The notes below the pieces were generated by a model. It was not told the origin of the DNA. It ran no database searches and saw nothing but the letters and a program-made list of their open reading frames with translations. A stretch of 64,000 nt of DNA, taken from contig CAWFUF010000006.1 in NCBI GenBank assembly GCA_963818775.1, positions 62,001 to 126,000 of the forward strand, in the 5' to 3' direction. The stretch comes from JAMXLO01 sp963818775 (GTDB lineage Bacteria; Pseudomonadota; Alphaproteobacteria; Acetobacterales; Acetobacteraceae). Below, in pieces: positions 57,502 through 64,000 of this stretch (its first letter is position 1; each line of letters opens with the position of its first letter). The translations under genes were made by a program, and so were the position numbers.

Positions 57502-59518
57502 CCCGTCTTCGCGGATTCGCCTCTCTGATGCACCGATTTCAGCCTCGCAGCCTTTGATAAGTATTTGATATCTGTGGAGAGTATTGTTTGAGAATGGCGG
57601 AAATCGGCTGTAGTGAAGACCTACCCTATTCCCAGGCGCAGATTCCCACCGCTAAATTCGTTGGGTCATGTTTCTGCGAAAGACCCCACGCAAGAAAGAC
57701 GGCAAGACGCACGACTATTGGAGTGTGGTCGAGAACAAGCGAGTTGCAGGTGGCCGAGTCGTGCAGCGTCACGTTCTGTACTTGGGGGAGATCAATTCCT
57801 CGCAGGCTGCGGTGTGGCGCAAGGCCATCGAGGTACTCGATGACGACGCGGGACATCCGCGGACACTCGCGCTGTTCCCCGAAGATCGCTGCGCCGGCAT
57901 CGCGCCCGACACGTCGGTCGTCCAACTTCGCCTGTCGGACATGCGGCTATGCCGGCCGCGCCAATGGGGCGCCTGTTGGCTCGCCGGGCAGTTGTGGCGG
58001 GAGTTGGAACTCGACCGGTTCTGGGCCGACCGGCTTCCCCCGAGCCGCAAAGGCACGCAATGGGATCAGGTCCTGCAGGTGCTGGTCTCGTACCGACTGA
58101 TCGCGCCGGGCAGCGAGTGGAAGCTGCACCGCGATTGGTTCGGCAAGAGTGCCATGGTCGATCTGCTGGGGGCCGACTTCGGATTGGCAGCGGCGCACAA
58201 GCTTTACGCCTGCCATGACCTTCTGTTGCAGCACAAAGCGGACTTGTTTTCACATCTCATGGCGCGTTGGCGCGACCTGTTCGGTGCGAATTTCGATGTG
58301 CTGCTCTACGATCTGACCAGCACGTACTTCGAGATCAACGCTTCGGAGGTGGCGGAAGGCGACAAGCGTCGCCATGGTTACAGCCGCGACAAGCGGCCGG
58401 ACTGCCCGCAGGTGGTGATCGCACTGGTGGTCACCACGGACGGTCTGCCCTTGGCCTACGAGGTGCTGCCCGGCAACACGGCGGATTGCACGACGCTGCG
58501 GATGTTCCTGGCCAGGATCGAGCGGCAGTACGGCCGCGCGCGGCGCGTCTGGGTGATGGATCGCGGCATTCCGACCGAAGCGGTGCTGGCGGAGATGCGC
58601 GGCAGCGATCCGCCGGTGCAGTATCTGGTGGGAACGCCGAAAGGGCGTCTGTCGCGTTTGGAGAAGCAACTCCTGACCAAGCCTTGGCAGAAGGCCCGCG
58701 CGGGTGTCCAGGTCAAACTACTGGCCGAGGACGACGAACTTTATGTGTACGCAGAGAGCGTCGATCGCGCCAGCAAGGAACGCGCGATGCGCAGTCGCCA
58801 ACTGAAGTGGCTGTGGAAGCGGCTGCGGGAGTTGGCCGCAATGGAAATCCCGCGCGAGGAGATGCTGATGAAGCTGGGCGCGGCACGGTCCCGCGCTCCC
58901 ACCGCATGGCGCCTGGTCGATATCGAGATGGACAAGGAAAGCTCCATGTTCGTCTACACCCTCAACCGCCAGAAGCTGCGGCGGATCCGGCGGCGCGAAG
59001 GACGCTATCTGCTGCGGACCAACCTCACCGAGAACGATCCCGCGCTGCTGTGGCAATACTATACCCAGCTCGTTGCCGTCGAAGAGGCATTCAAGAATCT
59101 GAAAGGCGATCTGGCGATCCGCCCGGTCTTCCATCAGGAAGAGCGCAGAATCGAAGCTCATATTTTCATAGCGTTCCTGGCCTACTGTCTGCAGATCACG
59201 CTGCAGCGTCGCCTGCATGCGTTGGCGCCAGGACTGACTGCGCGGAGCGCTCTCGAAAAGTTTGCCGCCGTCCAGATGATCGATGTTCATCTGCCGACGA
59301 CCGACGGGCGGGAGCTGCTGCTGACCCGTTACACCCAGCCGGAGCCGGAACTCAGGCTCCTGATCCAGCAGCTCAGGCTCCAATTGCCACCACAGCCATC
59401 ACCCCGCATCGCCACCGGCTCCGTCACTCGCCACCTGCTGTAGTGCAGACCTTTCCGGCCAACTCATTGATCGGCAACGGGTGCCGAACCGAAAAACCCG
59501 CAAATCCGCGAAGACGGG
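57502..59518 (+). mobile_element. IS1634-family element (2017 bp)
   Basis: A perfect 16-bp inverted repeat, CCCGTCTTCGCGGATT at 57502-57517 and AATCCGCGAAGACGGG at 59503-59518, brackets the transposase gene. The frame of the FUSC remnant resumes exactly at 59519. No clear target duplication is visible. An imperfect 15-base direct repeat (CTGTAGTG-x-AGACCT) also flanks the gene at 57608-57622 and 59438-59452. Confidence 0.65.
57668..59443 (+). CDS. IS1634-family transposase
   Basis: The product is 591 residues. It has the typical opening 'FLRKTPRKKDGKTHDYWSVV' followed by 'RVVQRHVLYLGEI'. The DDE residues lie in 'VLLYDLTSTYFEINASEVAE' (first Asp), 'RRVWVMDRGIPTEAVLAEMR' (second Asp) and 'LVAVEEAFKNLKGDLAIRPV' (Glu). 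Length matches the family and the frame is complete. It lies between the 16-bp terminal repeats. Confidence 0.93.
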   Translation: MFLRKTPRKKDGKTHDYWSVVENKRVAGGRVVQRHVLYLGEINSSQAAVWRKAIEVLDDDAGHPRTLALFPEDRCAGIAPDTSVVQLRLSDMRLCRPRQWGACWLAGQLWRELELDRFWADRLPPSRKGTQWDQVLQVLVSYRLIAPGSEWKLHRDWFGKSAMVDLLGADFGLAAAHKLYACHDLLLQHKADLFSHLMARWRDLFGANFDVLLYDLTSTYFEINASEVAEGDKRRHGYSRDKRPDCPQVVIALVVTTDGLPLAYEVLPGNTADCTTLRMFLARIERQYGRARRVWVMDRGIPTEAVLAEMRGSDPPVQYLVGTPKGRLSRLEKQLLTKPWQKARAGVQVKLLAEDDELYVYAESVDRASKERAMRSRQLKWLWKRLRELAAMEIPREEMLMKLGAARSRAPTAWRLVDIEMDKESSMFVYTLNRQKLRRIRRREGRYLLRTNLTENDPALLWQYYTQLVAVEEAFKNLKGDLAIRPVFHQEERRIEAHIFIAFLAYCLQITLQRRLHALAPGLTARSALEKFAAVQMIDVHLPTTDGRELLLTRYTQPEPELRLLIQQLRLQLPPQPSPRIATGSVTRHLL

Positions 59519-59968
59519 GTAGGCCTGCTGGAGTCCGCCTGGACCATCACCGCCTGCACCTATGTTGTTGCCGGCTCCGCTGCTGGCACGATCGACCGGG
59601 TGAAGCGCCGGATCGTGGGCACCATGATCGGCGTCCCTGTCGGCCTGGCGTTCCTGCCGCTGCTCAGTGCCGCACCGGTCGCGGGATGGGCAGTGGCAGC
59701 GGTAGCAATGATCATCTACGCGATGTCACTTCCGGAACGCTACGACATCGCCTGCGGCGCGTATGCCTTTACGCAGATCGTCACGCTTGCGGTGGGCGGC
59801 GAGCACTCCATCGCGTTTCTTACTGCCCGTGCGTGGGAAACGCTGCTCGGCGGCATGTTGGGCCTGACGGCGGCGACGCTTGCTGTTCCGGCTGCGTGCA
59901 CTCCCGGGTTCGGACCGGTAGAACCGCGCATTCGCCGTCCCCTCGGCTGGGGGCGGCGGCCGCGATGA
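59519..59968 (+). pseudogene. C-terminal fragment of a FUSC-family transporter
   Basis: The frame is open from the IS1634 border to the stop at 59968 (150 codons including the stop). Hydrophobic segments read 'WTITACTYVVAGSAAGTIDR', then 'RRIVGTMIGVPVGLAFLPLL', 'WAVAAVAMIIYAMSLPERYD' and 'WETLLGGMLGLTAATLAVP'. This is the membrane part of fusaric-acid-resistance/aromatic-acid-efflux (FUSC) proteins. The N-terminal part and any start are missing, displaced by the IS elements. It is probably non-functional. Confidence 0.6.
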
Positions 59969-60012
59969 CCGCGTAGCCCCCCGACGGGAGGGAAGTTCGT
60001 CCTTCGTCAGTC

Positions 60013-60729
60013 CTATCCCGCTGGCACGATGATGATGCGGCGATTCTGCCGGCCTTTGTTCTCGATCTTCACGACCGAGATGCGGCCGATCTCGCCCGTG
60101 CCCGCGACGTGCGTACCGCCACAGGGCTGAAGGTCCACGAGCGCATCGGCTTCGCCAATTCGCATCAGCCGCAGCCGGCCGGTGCCGCGCGGCGGCGCCA
60201 CCGACATCGTGCGCACCAAGCCCGGGTCGGCATCCAGCACCGCCTCGTCCACCCATTCGATGCACACCGGGTGGTCCGCGTCGATCAGCGCATTCAGCCC
60301 AGCCTCGATGTCTTGCTTGGGCGGCGGGTTGGGCAGGTCGAAGTCGAGCCGCGAGCGGTCCGCGCCGACCGAGCCGCCGGTCACCGCGGCTCCCTTGATC
60401 AGGCTGCACAGCAGATGCATCGCGGTGTGCATGCGCATCAGCCGGTAGCGGCGGTCCCAGTCGATCTCGCCTTCCACCGTCGCGCCAACCGGCGGAAGGA
60501 CCGCACCGGATGCGGGTAGATGCAGGATCGTCTCTCCTTCTCCCTTCACCGTGTCGGCGACCGCCGTCTCACCGCCGTTCCAGCGCAGCACGCCGACGTC
60601 GCCGGGTTGGCCGCCGCCGCGCGCGTAGAAGACCGTGCGATCGAGCACGATACCCTCCGGCCCGCTTGCCAGCACCATGCCATGGGCGGACCGCAGGCGA
60701 GGGTCGTCGAGGAACAGTTTTTCTGTCAT
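60013..60729 (-). CDS. AlaX-type alanyl-tRNA editing protein
   Basis: The product is 238 residues from ATG 60729 ('MTEKLFLDDPRL'); the longer frame to 60777 lies inside the NUDIX gene. It has the AlaRS-like N-terminal barrel ('GIVLDRTVFYARGGGQPGDV') and the editing-domain zinc ligands 'MRMHTAMHLL' (HxxxH) and 'LQPCGGTHVAGTGEI' (CxxxH). It deacylates Ser/Gly-mischarged tRNA-Ala in trans. Its start overlaps the NUDIX stop by 4 bases (ATGA). It converges with the FUSC fragment. Confidence 0.93.
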   Translation of the reverse strand: MTEKLFLDDPRLRSAHGMVLASGPEGIVLDRTVFYARGGGQPGDVGVLRWNGGETAVADTVKGEGETILHLPASGAVLPPVGATVEGEIDWDRRYRLMRMHTAMHLLCSLIKGAAVTGGSVGADRSRLDFDLPNPPPKQDIEAGLNALIDADHPVCIEWVDEAVLDADPGLVRTMSVAPPRGTGRLRLMRIGEADALVDLQPCGGTHVAGTGEIGRISVVKIENKGRQNRRIIIVPAG

Positions 60730-61373
60730 GCCTCGAGCCACTCCTTCCGCAACGCCGGCCGCTGCGCAGCGAGCCATAGCAGACCGATCATCGTTACCGA
60801 ATTGGTCAGGCGCCCGTTCAGCGCCGCCTCGATCGCACGCTCCGCGGGCCAGACACGCACGCGGATGTCCTCATGCTCATTCGCCATGCCGGCGTGGCCG
60901 GCGATGCCATCGGCGCCGGCCCGCGGCGCCTGCACACGCCCGACGTAGAGTTCGCACAACTCGTCGGCACCACCTGGTGTCAGGAGGAAGCCGCCGATCC
61001 GCTGCATCGCGCCGACCGCCAGCCCCATTTCCTCCATTGTCTCGCGGCGCGCGGTTGTCTCGGGCTCCTCACCGTAGTCACAGAGCCCGGCGGGAAGTTC
61101 CACCAGCACGGGATCGAGGCCGGCGACCAGCGCCGGCAGGCGGAACTGCTCGATCAGCACCACGACGTCCACCGCCGGATCGTATGGCAGCACCGCCGCG
61201 GCGCGGCCGCGTCGCCACACCTCCCACGTCCGCTCGCCGGATAGGGAACCGTCGAAGCGGCGGTGCCGGAAGCGCACCTCGTCGAGCGGGAAACGCCCGT
61301 TCCAGACGCGCCGCTCGGAACTGACCTGCACATCGGGGTGCTCAGGAAGGCGGGGGAAGCTGCGGGACACCAT
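60726..61373 (-). CDS. NUDIX hydrolase, ADP-ribose pyrophosphatase-like
   Basis: The product is 215 residues from ATG 61373 ('MVSRSFPRLPEHPDVQV'); the open frame begins at 61457. An N-terminal beta domain ('DEVRFRHRRFDGSLSGERTW') precedes the NUDIX fold ('VVLIEQFRLPALVAG', 'LVELPAGLCDYGEEPETTAR', 'RETMEEMGLAVG'). This layout is that of ADP-ribose pyrophosphatases (NudF). It likely hydrolyses ADP-ribose to AMP and ribose 5-phosphate. It is coupled to alaX by ATGA and lies 44 bases after the XRE gene. Confidence 0.88.
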   Translation of the reverse strand: MVSRSFPRLPEHPDVQVSSERRVWNGRFPLDEVRFRHRRFDGSLSGERTWEVWRRGRAAAVLPYDPAVDVVVLIEQFRLPALVAGLDPVLVELPAGLCDYGEEPETTARRETMEEMGLAVGAMQRIGGFLLTPGGADELCELYVGRVQAPRAGADGIAGHAGMANEHEDIRVRVWPAERAIEAALNGRLTNSVTMIGLLWLAAQRPALRKEWLEA

Positions 61374-61417
61374 GCGGTCAACATAGAGACGCGGCGCCGC
61401 AGCGCCCACCCCTGGCG

Positions 61418-62305
61418 TCAGGCAGGCACCGCCGTTGCCACAAGCTGTCGCAGGCAATTCGCTCCGGCCGCGCCCTTCAGCGCCTCGCGCCAGCTCAATT
61501 CTGCCACGCGCTGATGGGCGGCGATCGCCTCGTCTGCGCCGGTGACCATCGCAACACCCGTGTGAGACGAGGGATGCGAGTCCGGCCGGAATGGGTTGAT
61601 CGCCAGACTGACCCGGTCGCGGGCACGCAGGATCTTGAAGGCCGAAGTTGGCTCTGCCGCGGTCAGCAGGCCGAACTGCAGCCCCATCGGCTCTGCCTCC
61701 ATGAGCGCGGCCATGTTCTCGATTTCGGTCACCGCCACATCGCGGCCGATGCGGCGCACCCGGTCGGAGACCTGCATGCTGCCTGTCACACCCGTTTCCA
61801 GCAACCGCTGCACCGACGACAGCGACACCATCGCGATGATCCCGGGCCGCCGCATCGCATACATCCGCTTGCGCGCGGTCAGAATGCCCAGCACCTGCTC
61901 GGCCATCGAGCGCATAGCGGTGCGCTCTGCCGTCACCTGGTCGGCCGCCTCGTCGAACGCCTCGGCGAGCGCGTTGTCGTAGGCGTCCGAGGTGGTCAGG
62001 TAGCAGATCGGCCCGAAGAGCTGTAAGATCTGGTCTGCCGTCTCCTCAAACTGGCGGATGCGCTCGAAGTAGCCGATGGGGCGGTTGTAATACTCGACGC
62101 CGATACCCAGCAGCGACAGCGGCGAGATCTTCAGCAGTTCCGCCAGCCGCTTGATCGTGTCGAGCTTGATCACCTCGCCTTTTTCGTAGCGATAGAGCGC
62201 GGCACGCGACACGCCGAGACGCGCCGCGATCTCCTCGGCGCGCAGCCCCGACTCCAGGCGATACGCCCGCAACTGCTGCCCGATCTCGGTAAAACGCATA
62301 GACAT
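61418..62305 (-). CDS. XRE-family regulator with large C-terminal domain
   Basis: The product is 295 residues from ATG 62305 ('MSMRFTEIGQQLRAYRLESG'). Residues 5-65 form a helix-turn-helix ('AEEIAARLGVSRAALYRYEK', 'LDTIKRLAELLKISPLSLLG'). The remaining 230 residues ('YYNRPIGYFERIRQFEETAD', 'MRRPGIIAMVSLSSVQRL', 'ILRARDRVSLAINPFRP') form a domain I do not recognise, perhaps a ligand sensor. It lies between the glyoxylate genes and the NUDIX/alaX pair, all on the same strand, so it may regulate either. Confidence 0.8.
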   Translation of the reverse strand: MSMRFTEIGQQLRAYRLESGLRAEEIAARLGVSRAALYRYEKGEVIKLDTIKRLAELLKISPLSLLGIGVEYYNRPIGYFERIRQFEETADQILQLFGPICYLTTSDAYDNALAEAFDEAADQVTAERTAMRSMAEQVLGILTARKRMYAMRRPGIIAMVSLSSVQRLLETGVTGSMQVSDRVRRIGRDVAVTEIENMAALMEAEPMGLQFGLLTAAEPTSAFKILRARDRVSLAINPFRPDSHPSSHTGVAMVTGADEAIAAHQRVAELSWREALKGAAGANCLRQLVATAVPA

Positions 62306-62455
62306 CCGGCCTTCCCCTTGGCCTAATGCCCGCAATCCGAGCGTGTATCGGTCGAATCCAAGAATCGACGCGGGCGAGAAAGCTTAAGACATGCGCGTTT
62401 GCGATTTCAACCCCTGACTAAATACTGCAACTCGTCGCCGCCCGCTGTCAGCGGA

Positions 62456-63343
62456 TCATTTCTTCCCACGAACAGAAAAATCGGCCAGTCCCTCGATTGC
62501 CAGGATCAGCGCCGAATGGTCCAGGTCCGACCCGCCATGCGCCGCGCAGGAGGAAAACATCTGCTGCGCGGTCGCCGTATTGGGGAGGGAGAGGCTGAGC
62601 TCCTTCGCCGCCGACAGCGCCAGATTCAGGTCCTTTTGGTGCAGCCGGATGCGGAAGCCGGGATTGAAGCTACCGTTCAACATACGCTCGGCGTGCACCT
62701 CCAGAATACGCGAAGAGGCGAAGCCACCCATCAACGCCTGCCGGACCTTGGCGGGGTCAGCGCCTGCCTTTGCCGCGAAAACAAGAGCTTCTGCGCAGGC
62801 CTGGATGTTCAGTGCGACGATGATCTGATTGGCGACCTTGCAGGTCTGACCGGCGCCACTCTCCGGGCCGACATGGGTGATATTCTTGCCCATCACGTCG
62901 AACAGCGGCTTGGCGCGCGAGAATGCCGCATCAGGGCCGCCCACCATGATGGTCAGCGTGGCCTGCTTGGCGCCCACCTCACCGCCCGATACCGGGGCAT
63001 CCAGATAGTCGCAGCCAAGAGCGTTGATCTTCTTGGCAAAGACCTTCGTTTCGATCGGGCCGATCGAGGACATGTCGATCACCAGCTTGCCGCGAGAGAG
63101 GCCGGCGGCGACGCCGTTCGAGGCGAACAGCACGTTCTCCACATCGGGAGTGTCCGGCACCATCAGGATCACCACTTCGGACTTCTCGGCGACCGCCTTG
63201 GCGTCCGGCACGACCTCGGCGACGGCGCGGATGTCGTCAGCCAGCGAGGCACGATCTGGCACGATCAGCGAGTGCTTCGCGTTGTGCAGATTGAGCGCCA
63301 TGGGGCGGCCCATGATGCCGAGGCCGATGAATCCGATCTTCAT
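62456..63343 (-). CDS. glxR: Tartronate semialdehyde reductase
   Basis: The product is 295 residues. The Rossmann motif 'MKIGFIGLGIMGRPMALNLH' starts the protein. The beta-hydroxyacid dehydrogenase signature 'DAPVSGGEVGAKQATLTIMV' is present, and the catalytic Lys lies in 'GAGQTCKVANQIIVALNI'. It reduces tartronate semialdehyde to D-glycerate in glyoxylate assimilation. It starts 10 bases after hyi, its expected partner. Related 3-hydroxyisobutyrate dehydrogenases are hard to separate by sequence alone, but the neighbour decides the call. Confidence 0.9.
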   Translation of the reverse strand: MKIGFIGLGIMGRPMALNLHNAKHSLIVPDRASLADDIRAVAEVVPDAKAVAEKSEVVILMVPDTPDVENVLFASNGVAAGLSRGKLVIDMSSIGPIETKVFAKKINALGCDYLDAPVSGGEVGAKQATLTIMVGGPDAAFSRAKPLFDVMGKNITHVGPESGAGQTCKVANQIIVALNIQACAEALVFAAKAGADPAKVRQALMGGFASSRILEVHAERMLNGSFNPGFRIRLHQKDLNLALSAAKELSLSLPNTATAQQMFSSCAAHGGSDLDHSALILAIEGLADFSVRGKK

Positions 63344-63353
63344 GGTTGTCTCC

Positions 63354-64000
63354 CTAAACTCCGAATTCCTGGCGCCATTTCAGGCCGGCGACGGTATCGC
63401 CGGCCGGGCGGTATTCGCATCCGACCCAGCCGCGATAGCCGAGTTCATCCATCCGTCGGAACACGAAGCGCCAACCGATCTCCCCGGTTCCCGGCTCATT
63501 GCGCGCGGGGACGTCGGCGATCTGCATGTGCGCGATCACAGGCATGAACTGTTCCATGCGTTTGGTGATGTCGCCTTCGGTCGTCTGGCAATGATAAACG
63601 TCGAATTGCAGGCCAAGCCGGTCGCGTCCGATGGCCTCGACGACGGCGGCGCCCTGCGCCTGGGTATTCAGAAAGTATCCCGGCATGTCGCGGTGATTGA
63701 TCGGCTCGATCACCAGCATCACGCCTGCCTTCGTCGCGTGCTCCGCCGCCCAGGCCAGGTTCGCTGCGTAGACGCTGGCCGCGGTGACCTGCGACACGCC
63801 AGCGGGCACGATCCCCGCCATGCAGTGCACCAGCTTGCAGCCCAGCGCGCCCGCATAGCCGAGCGCCTGCTTGACGCCGTCATGGAACTCCGCTTGGCGA
63901 CCGGGAAGGCTGGCCAAGCCGCGCTCGCCCCTGGCCCAATCGCCTGGCGGCATGTTGAACAGAGCCTGGGTCAGGCCTTCGCCATCCAGCCGCTTGCGTA
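63354..64000 (-). CDS. hyi: Hydroxypyruvate isomerase, 5' part beyond window
   Basis: The 215 C-terminal codons, including the stop, are present and the frame is open to the window edge ('LDGEGLTQALFNMPPGDWAR'). The TIM-barrel AP-endonuclease-2-like fold of Hyi is evident: 'GCKLVHCMAGIVPAGVS', 'GVMLVIEPINHRDMPGYFLN' (metal-binding Glu and His), 'LGLQFDVYHCQTTEGDITKR' (Asp, His) and 'GWVGCEYRPAGDTVAGLKW' (Glu). It interconverts hydroxypyruvate and tartronate semialdehyde. It is followed after 10 bases by glxR; gcl would be expected further upstream, outside the window. Confidence 0.93.
   Translation of the reverse strand, partial: RKRLDGEGLTQALFNMPPGDWARGERGLASLPGRQAEFHDGVKQALGYAGALGCKLVHCMAGIVPAGVSQVTAASVYAANLAWAAEHATKAGVMLVIEPINHRDMPGYFLNTQAQGAAVVEAIGRDRLGLQFDVYHCQTTEGDITKRMEQFMPVIAHMQIADVPARNEPGTGEIGWRFVFRRMDELGYRGWVGCEYRPAGDTVAGLKWRQEFGV

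Noticed and set aside
57608..59452. 15-base direct repeat CTGTAGTG-x-AGACCT taken as a target duplication of IS1634
   Set aside because: It is too long and imperfect for this family, and the right copy overlaps the transposase stop codon, so it lies within the element.

Overview
The window is GC-rich and densely coded, and it reads as a chromosomal segment of an alphaproteobacterium, most likely Acetobacteraceae. This rests on three things: the gyrA-coaD-peptidylprolyl isomerase-tRNA-Lys neighbourhood, an alphaproteobacterial SOS box (GTTC-N7-GTTC) in front of an imuA-imuB-dnaE2 cassette, and a GcrA-like small regulator. The family assignment is inference; no rRNA is present to confirm it.

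Layout. (1) Positions 1-14263 hold the end of a contractile-tail prophage or tailocin: baseplate gp25- and J-like proteins, tail proteins, a fibre with seven tandem repeats, a second fibre with an FN3 domain, a large tail protein with an esterase-like GQSN motif, and a GH108 muramidase. The module contains decayed genes and one copy of an unclassified mobile element (8237-9879). (2) 14274-19868 on the minus strand is the imuA-imuB-dnaE2 mutagenesis cassette. REP-like palindromes are built into the dnaE2 reading frame at two places. (3) 19869-25911 holds housekeeping and accessory genes: a NUDIX protein, a cupin, a RES/Xre-MbcA-ParS toxin-antitoxin pair, DUF6362-like and GcrA-like genes facing an XRE repressor, a phosphotransacetylase-like enzyme, a glycine-zipper lipoprotein and SCO1/SenC. 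(4) 26131-30209 is an insertion hot spot: a second, frameshifted copy of the unclassified element abuts an IS91-like element that carries a tyrosine recombinase and a frameshifted HUH transposase. (5) 30426-32246 is minCDE. (6) 32251-49457 on the minus strand is a seven-gene glucan/trehalose operon (glgE, treS-mak, glgB, glgX, treZ, malQ, treY), with nearly all junctions overlapping by 4-8 bases. (7) 49774-55761 holds an acyltransferase, a second glycine-zipper lipoprotein, gyrA, coaD, a secreted cyclophilin and tRNA-Lys(TTT). (8) 55979-59968 holds IS1380- and IS1634-family elements that cut a FUSC-type transporter gene down to its C-terminal end. (9) 60013-64000 on the minus strand holds AlaX, an ADP-ribose pyrophosphatase-like NUDIX enzyme, an XRE regulator, and the glyoxylate genes glxR and hyi (hyi runs off the window).

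How the genes work together. The glucan operon encodes both directions of a cycle. TreY and TreZ release trehalose from alpha-glucan. TreS-Mak turns trehalose into maltose and then maltose 1-phosphate. GlgE adds that maltosyl unit back to glucan, and GlgB, GlgX and MalQ remodel the chains. No glgC/glgA or otsAB is present here. The strongest candidate for something undescribed is the repeated element of about 1.64 kb. Its roughly 500-residue protein shows no recombinase motif that I can identify and ends in a winged-helix-like segment.
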